A stretch of 64,000 nt of DNA, taken from Albugo candida. Taxonomy: Eukaryota > Oomycota > Peronosporomycetes > Albuginales > Albuginaceae. The position numbers and the translations under genes are program-made. Positions within the stretch are counted from its first letter, which is position 1, and each line of letters opens with the position of its first letter. The DNA is taken from positions 1 through 64,000 of the forward strand of contig CAJNAR010000179.1 of NCBI GenBank assembly GCA_905220665.1, read 5' to 3'. This document shows positions 35,473 to 46,833 of this stretch, one piece after another. The notes below the pieces were generated by a model. The model worked only from the letters and a program-made list of their open reading frames with translations, did not search any database and was not told the DNA's origin.

Positions 35473-37697
35473 ATGAGAAACTCTTTTGAAGCCTGCACAG
35501 AAAAGTTTTGTTTCACTGTCGTCATGCCAAACGCTCGACAAAAAAAAGAACAGAGACGTCGACAGGCTCGACATAAAAGAAAATTGAAAAAGTTGAAAGG
35601 ATATAAATTCCGTGATGATCAATACTTTATAATTTTCGGATATGAAGAGCGAGAGAGAAAAATTCTGGAGCACAAAGTTACATCTCATAATGGAAGAATG
35701 TGGAGATTTTCAAGTCAGCGAGTAGGCCTTACAAGTGCACCACAAAGCATTTTTATAGTGTGGTCTTGCTGGTGCGATGCACTTTTTCCGTGGGAAAGTG
35801 AAGAATATCGCACATTAACAGCTTCATCAAAATCCATTAGATACGTGACGGATCATTGGCTCGATCAGGTTATAAATGATGAAAAATGGATTGAACCTAT
35901 GAGTCATTCCTTCTACCAGCCTCCGATCAACATATATGCCCCATCAATGAATCACATTGTCGTAAATCCTTTTCTATCGTATCCGATAAGAGACACATGT
36001 GAAATGATAGAAGACAAATTTTGCAATTGCTGCTCGTGTGCATGCCACTATCGAGACGAAGCGGATGAAAAAAAGGTTAGATTGCAAGAATTGGATCTAC
36101 CATGTTCTATTTACAATTATTGGCATGATCGAATACCCAAATGGCCATACATTGTTGCAAGTCTGCAACTTCCGATCCGAGATACGAAGGATCTGATCTC
36201 ACTTCTTCAATCGTAAGTAGTCATGCTATGATGTCATGTAAACTGAATATCCTATCTTCATCGCCAGATTGTCTGAAGAGCGTTTATCAATGCATTGTTT
36301 GCAAAATGCATTAGACCAGGTACTACATATCTTTTCGTCTCGGTTTATTCGCTGCATTGATTCCCTTTTGATAGCTGCTAAGTCTAACCGACCGCCAAGC
36401 CTTTTACCGCACGATTTTGCCGAAAATGAAAAAGCTAGTCATCGACCTTCCGTTTGTATTAACCCACGACGATCTTCCACCACCCAAACGTCTTCTATCT
36501 GTGTGCACCGATAACGTCAGGTCACCTCTTGTCATCAATCATACACATCTCACCAAGCGACAAGTATCCGCATTACTATGTGCTTCATTTTTTTGTCTAT
36601 TCCAGCGTAAAACTCACACAGATCGGAGTATTCAAAATAGGTTTCCAGCATTCGATATATCGAAATTATACGATGGCGGTTTTGAGGGTACATGCACATT
36701 GAAAACTCAGAAATTACGAGCCATTCTGGAATATTTTCTTCGAGTTTTTTCAGCGGAATGCGACCAAGGCCTGGAAATTGTTACATTTTCCAGAGTCTCG
36801 TTAAGGCTCAACTATTTTGATCAAAAGAGCCAGAGGGGTGGGTTGAATCTACCAAATTGCCCACATGTAGCAAGATTGGAGTCTTTGTATCGGATATCGA
36901 GCAATAAAAACTCGGTTCTATCTGACTTTCCATTGGTACCTGTGACAATCGAAAAAGAGAAATTGATTGAAGACTTGTACAAAAACCATATCCAAATTGA
37001 TTTCGCAAACATGTACGCAGGTGGTGCTGTGTTTGGTTCAAGTTGTGTTCAGGAAGAAATCCGCTTCATTATCTCGCCAGAACTGCTTGTTGCCACATTG
37101 CTTTTTGAGAGACTCGAAGATCACGAAGCTTTTGTCGTACATGGAACGGAACGGTATAGCAGCTATTGTGGTTATGGTGAAACCTTTCGCTTTCGCGGTA
37201 GTTTTACGGATACCACAGAATTTGAAGTATTTTCAAGTGCCAAATCTGATGATATGACATGTTACAAGCGTCGAAAGAGTGTGGTTGTCGGAATCGATGC
37301 CATATGTTATTTTGGAGTCGCAAGTCAATTCGAGTGGTCGCATATACGTCGGGATATCATAAAAGCGTGTGCTGGCTTTTTCTATCCTGACAAAACATGC
37401 ACGAGTTGGAGCATTGCAACAGGTAATTGGGGATGTGGGGTGTTTGGTGGTAAGCCGGAGCTCAAATTCCTAATTCAGTGGGTTGCTGCTTCATTGGCTG
37501 GCAAAAAACTCACTTACGTCCTATTTTCTCGCCATGGAATAAACTTGCATGAATTAGAAAAGCTTCTCGTTCAACATAAGTCTCTGACTTGTGGAGCGAT
37601 ATTTTCATTTCTTGGCCGCATTGAGGCTGCGAATGCACAATGTCAATACGTTTTATTGAAATACGCTAATACGCTGGTCAGAATATACCCGGATTGA
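35473..37697 (+). CDS. PARG: Poly(ADP-ribose) glycohydrolase
   Basis: Three exons, 35473-36212, 36268-36319 and 36375-37697, with two GT-AG introns of 55 bp each, giving 704 residues. The enzyme removes poly(ADP-ribose) from proteins. The catalytic macrodomain shows GGAVFGSSCVQEEIRFIISPE with the QEE at residues 490-492 (catalytic Glu pair present). It is followed by HGTERYSSYCGYGETFRFRG, VVVGIDAI, CAGFFYP and ATGNWGCGVFGGKPELK, all conserved in PARG. The third Gly of the usual GGG signature is Ala. The N-terminus has a very basic run (RQKKEQRRRQARHKRKLKK), probably a nuclear localisation signal, and a Cys cluster (CNCCSCACHY, about residue 180). A second in-frame ATG at 35524 is an alternative start. 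Confidence 0.9.
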
Positions 37698-38906
37698 GTT
37701 CATATAGCTGTATTACTGATGATCATACACGAGCGTCGTCGCCGAGCGCACAGATTGTTCGGAGTATAGTGTCGCATATCGATCGTACGCTGAAACCAGT
37801 TGCACCGAATGACTTTAAGTTGTTGTATGTCTTATTGATCACTTGCTTGCCTTCGTCAAAGGTTTTTTCATAGTGCTTTTATCATGATGACCACACCGTT
37901 GTAGGATGCAAAAACAAGTGCTTTAAAATAATGACATGGTCGAGGTTCCGATAGCTCATTTGTGACGATGGTTTTGCGTCAAGCTGGTGATATGCTCGCT
38001 ACCTTGTGTGTACCGTGATGACTATGGATGATTCATGGACGCTCTAGACACAGTATAACGCATAAACGCTCATGTCTATACTATTGACAAGGGTACTGGT
38101 GACAAACATATTCAGTAGTTGCCGTAGTCGCATCGCTTGCTACTGTGTTCCTTTCTGCGACATTATAAGTTCAGAAAGTCGATGTTCTATAGCCTATCCG
38201 TTCAAAAGCGTGTGTACCAGTAGGAAGATGAAGAGAATGATCCATCACAATCACTCGTACAGTATGACACTCACTTGATCACGCTATAGGAATGGTAGAG
38301 CGAAAAAAAGGAAGCGATCGACAGAACACGTGGCAAGTAGTATATTGAGAAGCAGTGATTTAGTCCGCGTGTCGCAAAAATTGCTTAACAGGGCAAAGTA
38401 TGTAACGTGCAAAGGGTTGACAATTCACCTAGCACCTGTCGTGGAATCAATCGAAAAAACTCATACTGAAAAGGCGATGATGTGTCTATAATTCGATAGA
38501 CAGAGATAAAACAAGATGCATGATACAGTGTAAAGTGCGCGAGCCGAGACTCTCGACCAAACAACACTCTGGCAAATCTACAGTTGGTGCAGTCGATGTG
38601 AGATATGATCATGCAATTCTCATTACGAATACTGAAAATCACGAGTAGTGCTGCACCCGAAATGGAGCAGAAATGTACAGTTGGTGCGATTTGTGAGTAC
38701 AGCTAGGATTGGTATGCTCAGCATGAACTCATGTATACGATCAGAACTGCAGCTTTTCTACTCCGTTTGCGTCGACTAACAATGTTACGCTGAATGAATT
38801 GTTTCTATACTCTTATCGTCCAATCAGGTCATACTTTACGAGTCTGCAGCGAGCTTTTTGACTGATTCTTGGAGAGTCAGTCGTTATCTATTCTGACTCT
38901 ATTTGT
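37698..38906. other. Intergenic, nothing recognised
   Basis: About 1.2 kb separating the PARG gene from the kinase gene. Only short frames; an 85-codon minus frame at 38385-38642 has no recognisable feature. Confidence 0.5.
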
Positions 38907-41900
38907 ATGATGGGTGCGGTGCAATTCCAGTGGGAAGGCTATCTACAAAAACGCTCCGATTGGCTCAAGCACTGGGAAACATTCTATTTTGTATTGAAGG
39001 GCCGGTATTTGTACTGCTATCTATCAGAAGAAGACGCACGTCATCAACCCGATAAATCAAGGATAAAAAATGGGAAGCTATTTGTGTTCTCGCATCGTAT
39101 AAAGGTGATGAAGGCATGGGATGTGGAGGATCCGCTACCTGTCAATACAGCGATGTCTAGTCATGCGCGATCCACCGCACCAAATTCTTTTTGTTTTCGC
39201 TTTACATTGCAAACGGAGAAGGGTCATTATCTTGAATTCCGCACAAACTCTCAAGCAAGCAAGCAAATGTGGCTTCAATTTGCATCTACCGCTATTGTGG
39301 AGTTCGATCGCTTAGGTATGTGTTTTAGATTTGACGTTTCCCGATCATTCATCGGAATGTCACATTACTCTGTAGACCAGTCGATTCTTCCACCCACACA
39401 ACATGAGCAGAAAAAGGAACACGACTGCGACTGTCATCATGACGCCAAAGAGAATGAGAAGGAGATGCTTGTTCTTGTGGACCAGTTTTACAAATCGTAT
39501 GAGTATATCTATATGGCACTTTGTGAGAGAGAAAGTTATCAATTAAAGGTAATGGAGCAACAGCGTCAAGACAATCAGAACAAAATCATCGCGTGCATGC
39601 AATTGGAACACGATCAATATACTGACAAGCAGAGTACTTCATTATCAGGAGGTCAGACGAAAGTGGGTGTGACACAGTCGAACTCCTCGAGAAGCAACGC
39701 ATTGCAAAGAAACTATCACTTGGTCTCTTCCAACCAGCCCATGCTTCACACCAATATACAACCACCCTCCCATATAGGAGTCATTCAATTTTGGTCACTT
39801 TTTAGCCCCGATGTGATGCTTCGCTCCAACTATCTACCCATGGTACCCTTTGAAGGCAAATTTCGGGGGTTTCCTGGTATCCTCAAGTGTTTAACTCAGT
39901 TGACAACCTCAGTGGTGTTGGAGCAGTTTTCGGTCAAGTCGATACAGTTCGAGATGGAAACAGGAGATTCAAATGTCGTGGAGGACATAAACTTGTCTGA
40001 GAAGAAATGTCGAATTATCGTTGTGACTGGGAACGAAACGATACGAGTTCGGGCAACACAGACAACGTTCATGCAGCAATGGACTCATAAGTTGCATTTC
40101 CGACCGATTTGCAACACGACGAAACAATTCGATAAACAATATGATGAAGGCTCGGTGAAGAAATATCATGTGTATCGATGGGAAATATTTGGGGATGTGG
40201 TCGCATCGAGTGTTGCTTTCCAGCACCCTGGAGAGCTCCCGAGCACCACTCTCACTCTACCATCATTGACAGAGCAAATACGCGAATCTTTTTTAGGTGC
40301 ATACATTGTTTGCATTCGACTAAATCGAGTGACGGATGTTCCAAGAGATCTTACATCAAATGAGGTTGGTTTTTGTGTTTTCATTTACAATCACGCCAAC
40401 GAATATTCTTTACATGCAGAAATACTATATACGCTGCTCTTTGGACACTAATGAATTGGATGGTGTGTGGCATACCGAAGCTCAGTCACACCCAGTATCT
40501 CCGGAGATTGAAACTACGCGAGAAGGCCCTATTCATTTATCGTATTGCTACGACCAAGATCTGTATCTACATTTTGATCGGCTGTCGCGAGACGACAATA
40601 CGACATTACTTATAGAATTTTGCCGCATTGAGTATGAGAGTGCACAAGACAACGCTTCTCGATTGCATACAGTCAAACAAGAGCGGATCGATATCGATCG
40701 ACAGGTGAACGTAATGGCTCATACGTTTGTCAATCTTGCTAGGATGCTGAATCACCCGTGTGATGGACGGAATCAAGAGCATCGTGGATCAAATCGCTTT
40801 GGATTACATGGAACGGAATGCATTCGCAAGAATTACATTCTATCCAACCCAAAGGAGAGCTTTTATGGAAAAGTAGAACTCGATATTATAGTTTCAAAGG
40901 GCGATCAGAGTGAAACATGTCAATCTCACGATACGTTTTTCAATGCGCTACATGCGGGTAGCAGACATTCATTTGTTGGTTCTGGCTATCCTCATCAGGC
41001 TTCAGCCACGGTTCAGAGCGATGATTCAATGCTCATCAAAGACACGACATCCTCAATCTGTTTGTCTTCGCCTGCTTTGTCGTCTTCAATCAAGAAAACT
41101 GACTCACCACGAAAGAGCCAAAAGAGACTGACAATCGAGCGGGGCGGGATGATGCATCAGTTTGTAATCAATGGTGTTCGGTATCAGCTTGACAAAAAGT
41201 ATCGAATGGTCAGGATAGTCGGGCGAGGTACATATGGTGAAGTGATTGCAGCGTGTGATTTTGTGAACGGAGGGACTTATGCCATTAAGAAAGTGGCGCA
41301 TTTCTTACGACATCCTCAGGTCGCTTGGCTCGCGTTGCGAGAGATAAAATTGATGCGGGAATTGGGTGGAGAAATCGGTGTGTACAATCAACGCCAGAAA
41401 TTAAAGCAGAATGATCAAGTGGAGCCTGGTCATCCATGTCTCTTACCAATTTACGAGCTTCAAAAACCTATCGATTACGAGAACTTTCAAGATCTTTATA
41501 TCATTCAGCCATTGATGGAGACAGATCTCGGTCGAATTATCCATTCTCCGACGACACTTAACGATGATCAAATTCAGTTTTTCATGTATCAAATTCTTTG
41601 TGGACTCAAGTATCTTCATTCAGCTAACGTTCTGCACCGTGATTTGAAACCAAGTAACATTTTGGTGAATTCTGATTGTCGGGTCCGAATATGCGATTTT
41701 GGACTAGCTCGATTTGTTTCGGAGGATACCGCAGAAGATGGACAAGAATTATCAGAATACGTCGTCACACGGTGGTATCGAGCTCCAGAGTTACTGCTTG
41801 CCAATGCATACACCAAAGCAATCGACATGTGGTCGGTGGGCTGCATATTGGCTGAATTGCTTGGTCGACGAATTCTCTTCCCTGGAACTTCGTATGTGGA

Positions 41901-42357
41901 CCAATTGAAATGGATTATTGGTGTTCTCGGCACGCCTACAACCTTTTCATTTGTAGACAACCCTGCCGCTCGTCGATTTGCTGGTCGACAATTTCTCGCG
42001 AATCTCAAAAATAGAGCCACGCGTGTTCATTGGCGAGACTTGTTTCCAAATGCGAATCCAGACGCACTCACTCTTCTCGATCGACTACTGCAATTTGATC
42101 CGAGAGATCGGTGCACAGTAGAAGAAGCATTGGATTCTTGTTATGTTCGATCTTGGCGTGCGTCAATGAGTTGTAATGCAACGAAACATCGATATGGGCA
42201 GTTTGATCGCGAAATGGAACGAAGCTGCAGTACTCATATCGTTGAACGACTGAGAGATTGGGAATGTCATTTGGGTCGCGGTGCTCGCAAAACGCAGCTC
42301 TTGGAGAATCCCGACATGCTGAAACGTTTATTGTATGATGAAGTGATCAAGTCCTAA
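38907..42357 (+). CDS. PH-domain MAP kinase with an NTF2-like domain
   Basis: Two exons, 38907-40364 and 40420-42357, joined by a 55-bp GT-AG intron, giving 1131 residues. Residues 8-140: PH domain (WEGYLQKRSDWLKHWETFYF). Residues about 291-397: SnoaL/NTF2-like fold, from FSPDVMLRS through VPFEGKFRG to RVRATQTTFMQQWTHKLHF. Residues about 455-560: a beta-rich, C2-like segment (weaker). Residues about 743-1045: a CMGC/MAPK kinase domain with glycine loop GRGTYGEV, K776, HRDLKPSN (D894), DFG (D912) and RWYRAPE. The activation loop reads SEY (931-933) where MAPKs usually have TEY, TDY, TGY or TPY. The common-docking region and C-terminal tail seem short. MAPKs with an N-terminal PH domain are known in oomycetes; membrane phosphoinositide targeting is inferred. 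All catalytic residues are present, so it should be active. Confidence 0.92.
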
Positions 42358-42838
42358 ATCAGAACAGTGTATACTTGCTTCTAGGTCGGCAGTATGTGAG
42401 GACGAGGCGCCAAAGGTGGCAGCGTACAAATGCAGCAGAAAGGTTCACGGATAGGCAGACATAGCTATCGCTCATATAGTACAGTTGTGATCGTCAAGTG
42501 ACCGGATCGACAGTGTTATTAGTAGAGCCTTTATATTAGTCATATAAAGGCGAAATATGATGGCGAATCGATTCGGATACACCGATTTTTTTCTCACAAT
42601 TCAAGTCTACATGTTAATTCGCAGGGTCGAATGACCAGTCATTCAAGTCACGGCATATTGTTGGATGTTAGCAATATCACGGATGTGCAGATCAGATGAG
42701 GATAGTTTCTACAGGCTTAGATGAACTGTTAAGTGAACTAGGGACCTAATATGAAGTACTTCCGAAATTGAGCTCCCTGGGAGTCATTGGTTACAGATCA
42801 TCTACACACATCAGGTATCTTTTTTCCCGTTCGAGCTG

Positions 42839-42889
42839 GTGGGAAGAAATTCAGATCGAGTGCCAGAATACCGTTGTGACTTACATTCT
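42839..42889 (+). repeat. 51-bp direct repeat, copy 1
   Basis: Differs from 43167-43217 at a single position (GATCGAG against GATCCAG). The flanks are not alignable beyond a few bases, apart from T-rich sequence after both copies. Confidence 0.95.
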
Positions 42890-43166
42890 ATTTTCACAAA
42901 AAAGTTGCCACGCGAGACAATTCTGTCGACTTGGGGCCCAAGTCACCGTGGTCAAGTCGCCGAGGATCAGATATGTTAATTGATGATTTGACGATTTGGT
43001 AACGGGACATGTAGACTCTGTAGACTTTCTATACATGTGACTTGAATGAAAACCTTTTATGATGACATCGTCCGTACGCTGTACCCAAAATCTCGCTCAA
43101 ATCCTAATGAGTTTTGTGCGAAGTTGACCGCAGGGCCGACACTCTTATAGGTACATCGAGTTTCTC

Positions 43167-43217
43167 GTGGGAAGAAATTCAGATCCAGTGCCAGAATACC
43201 GTTGTGACTTACATTCT
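43167..43217 (+). repeat. 51-bp direct repeat, copy 2
   Basis: Starts GTGGGAAGAAATTCAGATCC and lies 277 bp after the end of copy 1. It is 258 bp upstream of the acid phosphatase start codon. Confidence 0.95.
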
Positions 43218-43226
43218 TTTTTATAA

Positions 43227-43418
43227 GGCAGTCGCTGTGTCCTACTTCGCCAGTCTGCCGTCCAATTGCTGCGATCAGTAGTGAGGCAGTATGTATCCGA
43301 TTGCAAGGAGATCAAGACCTACCGCGTGCACAACCTGATGAGCAACCTAATCCATGACGACAATTTGTCGATTCTAAGGGTTCACAAAATTTGCGGACCA
43401 GATCTCCAATCAACTTGA
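43227..43418 (+). pseudogene. Possible coding fragment of an unknown gene
   Basis: 63 open codons without an ATG at the front, ending in TGA only 57 bp before the acid phosphatase gene. The residue mix is protein-like: LLRQSAVQLLRSVVRQYV, then SDCKEIKTYRVHNLMSNLIH and DDNLSILRVHKICGPDLQ. I do not recognise a family. It directly follows the second 51-bp repeat, and a short T-rich gap ending in AG could be a degenerate splice acceptor. A chance open frame is also possible. Confidence 0.3.
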
Positions 43419-43474
43419 CTTTTCTTCATTTCTCTCATTTTTGAATTTGCTTTTATTCACTCATTCAACCAAGC

Positions 43475-44641
43475 ATGAAGAACCCATGGACATCAGTATC
43501 ATTCGTAACTCTCATCTGCACTCAGTCAGGAAATGGTATGCCACTTAGATTTCGCCCAAATATGCAACTACAAATACCAGATTCAGCTCCAGCAGAACAA
43601 TTTCAAGTATACTCCGAGGACAGTAGAGTCCGACACTTACAGTACGAATTAAGAGATAACAAGGCTGTACATGTCCATGTTGATGAAGCGGATGCCGAAA
43701 GCTTACGTAAAGTTCATCTAACCACCAACAGAGATGGAAGGAAGATAAGCTTTATTGTACTCGCTGACTCGGGTGTTCCCAATTTTCAACACGGTCACAA
43801 AATGGAAGGGTTCCATAAAGACATCGGAGAGAAACTTGGATCATTCGCTGGCAATGTCGACTTTGTTGTCTTGGCAGGTGACAATTTTTACGATCATGGA
43901 GTGAAAGACTGTGCCGATCCTCAATGGAAAGAGGTGTGGTTTGACCGTCTACGCGTTGCGAAGCTGAAGGTGCCATTTTTCTCGGTTTTGGGGAATCATG
44001 ACGTAGAAGGTGCTCCTGGATTGCAGAATGTCTTTCAGAACTGTGAAGGGGTTGATGAGGAGATGGCACACTATTGGGTGAGTCCCAGCACAAATTATCA
44101 TGTTGCCGTGAACGGAGAAATCAACTTGGTCTTCATCAATACGAATGAAGTGGGAACTGATCCTGTTACGCGAAAAAAGGGAATGAATGTTATTGCATCG
44201 CAAGCTATTCAGGATATCAAGCCTGATTTTGTGGTTGGTCATCACCCCATGTATGCTGCCGGCCCTACCAACGAAAAGCGCGTAAATTATATCAAGAGTG
44301 ATGGAACGCTTCACGGCGAATCTATCGCGGCTGCTCATTTGCGCGAACATCCTTTTTTATTCTATTTATGTGGTCACGTACACGGTATGCAATTCCACAG
44401 AGGTGTGAATCACAAACAAATTCTTGTCGGAGGTGGTGGAGGGACTCTCGCAACCGGTCTTGGGTCAAACCCACAACATGGCTCGAGCAGCAATTTCGAG
44501 GATATTGAAGCAGTCGTAAATGACATTGCCCATGGGTTCGCAGTCATCACTATCGATCTAACCACCCACAAAAGCGAGGTGGAATACCACCGGTACATTG
44601 GTCATCGGAAATGGGTGATATCTCTCAGCGTGGATGAATAG
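43475..44641 (+). CDS. Purple acid phosphatase, TRAP (ACP5) type, secreted
   Basis: 388 residues, intronless. This metallophosphoesterase hydrolyses phosphate monoesters using a two-metal centre. Motifs in order: LADSG (residues 96-100, D98; the family usually has GDWG), GDNFYDHG (135-142), GNHD (173-176), GHHPMY (255-260) and GHVHG (300-304). All metal-ligand positions are filled. The N-terminus (MKNPWTSVSFVTLICTQSGNG) is a modest signal peptide, so it is probably secreted or vacuolar. About 65 residues between this and the catalytic domain are not recognised and could be a propeptide. It ends 23 bp before the end of the convergent PAT1 gene. A role in phosphate acquisition is inference. Confidence 0.9.
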   Translation: MKNPWTSVSFVTLICTQSGNGMPLRFRPNMQLQIPDSAPAEQFQVYSEDSRVRHLQYELRDNKAVHVHVDEADAESLRKVHLTTNRDGRKISFIVLADSGVPNFQHGHKMEGFHKDIGEKLGSFAGNVDFVVLAGDNFYDHGVKDCADPQWKEVWFDRLRVAKLKVPFFSVLGNHDVEGAPGLQNVFQNCEGVDEEMAHYWVSPSTNYHVAVNGEINLVFINTNEVGTDPVTRKKGMNVIASQAIQDIKPDFVVGHHPMYAAGPTNEKRVNYIKSDGTLHGESIAAAHLREHPFLFYLCGHVHGMQFHRGVNHKQILVGGGGGTLATGLGSNPQHGSSSNFEDIEAVVNDIAHGFAVITIDLTTHKSEVEYHRYIGHRKWVISLSVDE

Positions 44642-44664
44642 GTTCCAAAGTAACTTGAGAGCAG

Positions 44665-46692
44665 CTAAACAACTTCATTTGCTTTATCTCGGTTATTCAA
44701 TTCTGATGCGAAACGCACAAACACTTTCTCTGCCTCACTCCATCGCTTCTTCATTGATTCTGACATAGATTTTCTCATTGCTTCACTGTTTCCACGTTGC
44801 AATATCTTATGCAAGAGAAGCGCACGTGGTCGATTGAGTAAAATCGACTTGAACGACTGCAATGTATGGTCGGTAAGCATTCGTTCAAGCGCGCGAGTGA
44901 TCATCGGACCGGTCGACGTCGACGGATGATACAAAAATAAGATGACCAGTGTTTCACATACTCGTTCGTCGCCGCTGAGCGCATTGTTTGCAGTGATACG
45001 ATCCACCAACTCGGGAGAGAACAAATACTCCATAACGTGTGGAAGGAGTAAAGATCGCGCCGATGGATGCAGCAGAGGCAATGCGCGACTCAGTAATTGC
45101 TTTCCATTGCGAACTGACATGATACGAAACAATTGAGATGCGACACATTGTACGACGCATTCTGTGCTGCCATCCACACGCACAATGTCATTAGCGGTAA
45201 CTCCCAATATGTTTGCCAATTCCAAAAGCAAAGCGGTTGTCTTGGACCGTAAATGCACCAAAGCCGGATCCAGCTGACTATCATCGAGCACGTGGAATTG
45301 TTGTACATCAATATGACGAGCGTCCAAGATGTGACGCGCGTCTTCCAGCGATAATAAGCATTCGAATCCTCGCGATATCTGACGTCGTTTAACCCAATCT
45401 TCACTGGACAGAGCCAGCATCGTGCGAGTATCGGCGCTAGGGTCCGCATCATCCTTATGAGTACGAGTTGACTGACAAGTGAGCATCTCTTTTGGACGAT
45501 ACAAGCTGCTTTTGGTGTTGCGACCGAGTACTTGATTTTCATTCTCCCAAGTGCGGGTTTTCTTGGCACGCTGTCGTTCTTGTGTATTGACTGTGAGCAC
45601 ATGCTTCAGTTGCCACGAAGGTAAGGGAATCAAAGGTGAAGCTCCGTTTCTCTGCAGTACGGCGGGTGGAGGATCAGATGAAGTATCTTGTGAAGGTTTC
45701 TGCAGTTGAGATGGATCCATCGGTGGAGGCAGCCCTGAAGATGCATTCATGCGAGCGTTCTGTAATCTCTTTTGTGTGTAATTGTGGAAGTAATAATCAT
45801 CGCTGTATGGGTCACTCATTCGTATTTGTTTCAACTGTTGCTGCACAACAAAATTCACATCACGTGACGTCATGAATTTGTATTTCTTTTGCATATACGT
45901 CGCGTTGGCGGCAGTATACGAAGCGGAATGAGCGACATGGAAAGTGTGGTGTGAAGCTGTTTTTGGTGTATTCGGCAACGAAGCAGCTCCGATGAAGTCG
46001 GGTGATGCTCCACATGGACTTTGTATTAGTGAGCGCGGAATCGGTCGTTTCTTTTCGGCATCATCCAGTCCATTTTCACCGTCCAGACCAAGTCCCAACC
46101 CACGCAAAGCGAGAATCTGACTTTCATCGAACGCATCAAACTGTTCTTCCTCCACGAGATCCTTCGTCATGGTACTTTGTAATGTCTCTGTGTATTGATG
46201 CTTACCGCGAGCCCAATTCAGATCTATAACCGATGGATTAGCAGAGTTTGTGCATACGGCTGTTGACGTACCATTTTGTGACAAAACACTATCAGCATTT
46301 AGACTCGCGAATCCTGGCGGAGGGATTTTGTGGACATTTATTATTGACGTATCGGATGGATGCAGTGGCGCTTCCGTGTCGTTTGATGTGGTGACATCAC
46401 ACGGCTCGAAATTGCTCATAAAAGTCGCAGAAAAGGTATCATTGAAAAAGAGAGACGTTGAAGCAGCGATCGAATTTGCATTGTCTATCTGTTTGGCTGT
46501 TTTTTCATGCAAACTCGTGTCGGTTGAAAGAGATCCCAAGAGATCATGTGCTCGTAAATCGTCTAGTAAACGCTCATACTTATGATCATCAACTGAGCTA
46601 CTTGAAAACAGATCAGCGAAATCTCTATCCCAAGCGATTGCAGCGCGTCCGTAGTCGTTGTCACCTGAAGCATCTGTTTGCGCAGAGCTCAT
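44665..46692 (-). CDS. PAT1: PAT1, mRNA decapping activator
   Basis: 675 residues from MSSAQTDASGDNDYG; an in-frame ATG at 46749 (MLLFEFETRYGEGE) would add 19 residues and cannot be excluded. PAT1 bridges deadenylation and decapping in P-bodies, binding the Lsm1-7 ring and DCP2. The family is shown by KKYKFMTSRDVNFVVQQQ, then LKQIRMSDPYSDDYYFHNYT, the conserved central block (MTxRDVxFVxxQQLxQLxxxDPYxDDYY). The C-terminal half is helical, with an RGFECLLSLEDARHILDAR-like segment and long leucine-rich helices as in the PAT1 C-terminal Lsm-binding domain. The N-terminal 280 residues are acidic and disordered. It lies 142 bp downstream of the large secreted gene in the same orientation and converges with the acid phosphatase gene. 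Confidence 0.85.
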   Translation of the reverse strand: MSSAQTDASGDNDYGRAAIAWDRDFADLFSSSSVDDHKYERLLDDLRAHDLLGSLSTDTSLHEKTAKQIDNANSIAASTSLFFNDTFSATFMSNFEPCDVTTSNDTEAPLHPSDTSIINVHKIPPPGFASLNADSVLSQNGTSTAVCTNSANPSVIDLNWARGKHQYTETLQSTMTKDLVEEEQFDAFDESQILALRGLGLGLDGENGLDDAEKKRPIPRSLIQSPCGASPDFIGAASLPNTPKTASHHTFHVAHSASYTAANATYMQKKYKFMTSRDVNFVVQQQLKQIRMSDPYSDDYYFHNYTQKRLQNARMNASSGLPPPMDPSQLQKPSQDTSSDPPPAVLQRNGASPLIPLPSWQLKHVLTVNTQERQRAKKTRTWENENQVLGRNTKSSLYRPKEMLTCQSTRTHKDDADPSADTRTMLALSSEDWVKRRQISRGFECLLSLEDARHILDARHIDVQQFHVLDDSQLDPALVHLRSKTTALLLELANILGVTANDIVRVDGSTECVVQCVASQLFRIMSVRNGKQLLSRALPLLHPSARSLLLPHVMEYLFSPELVDRITANNALSGDERVCETLVILFLYHPSTSTGPMITRALERMLTDHTLQSFKSILLNRPRALLLHKILQRGNSEAMRKSMSESMKKRWSEAEKVFVRFASELNNRDKANEVV

Positions 46693-46833
46693 TGAGAATT
46701 GTGGTGGCTCTCCCTCTCCGTAACGTGTTTCGAATTCGAACAATAACATGTGACACGTTGACGCATTGTTATAAACCGCACACAACTACCTTGACGTATG
46801 ATATGATACAAAAAACTTATACTATAAGACGCG

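Larger units (their letters stand above)
42358..43474. other. Intergenic region holding a duplicated 51-bp segment
   Basis: About 1.1 kb between the kinase and acid phosphatase genes. It contains two near-identical direct copies of a 51-bp segment and, after the second, a 64-codon open stretch that looks coding. It may be the remains of a duplicated gene. Confidence 0.6.

Noticed and set aside
41749..41760. SEY in the kinase as a pseudokinase sign
   Set aside because: The Lys, HRD and DFG residues are all intact, and Ser is phosphorylatable, so loss of activity is not implied.
45090..45602. 170-codon minus-strand ORF overlapping PAT1
   Set aside because: It is another frame of the same strand inside the conserved PAT1 coding region.
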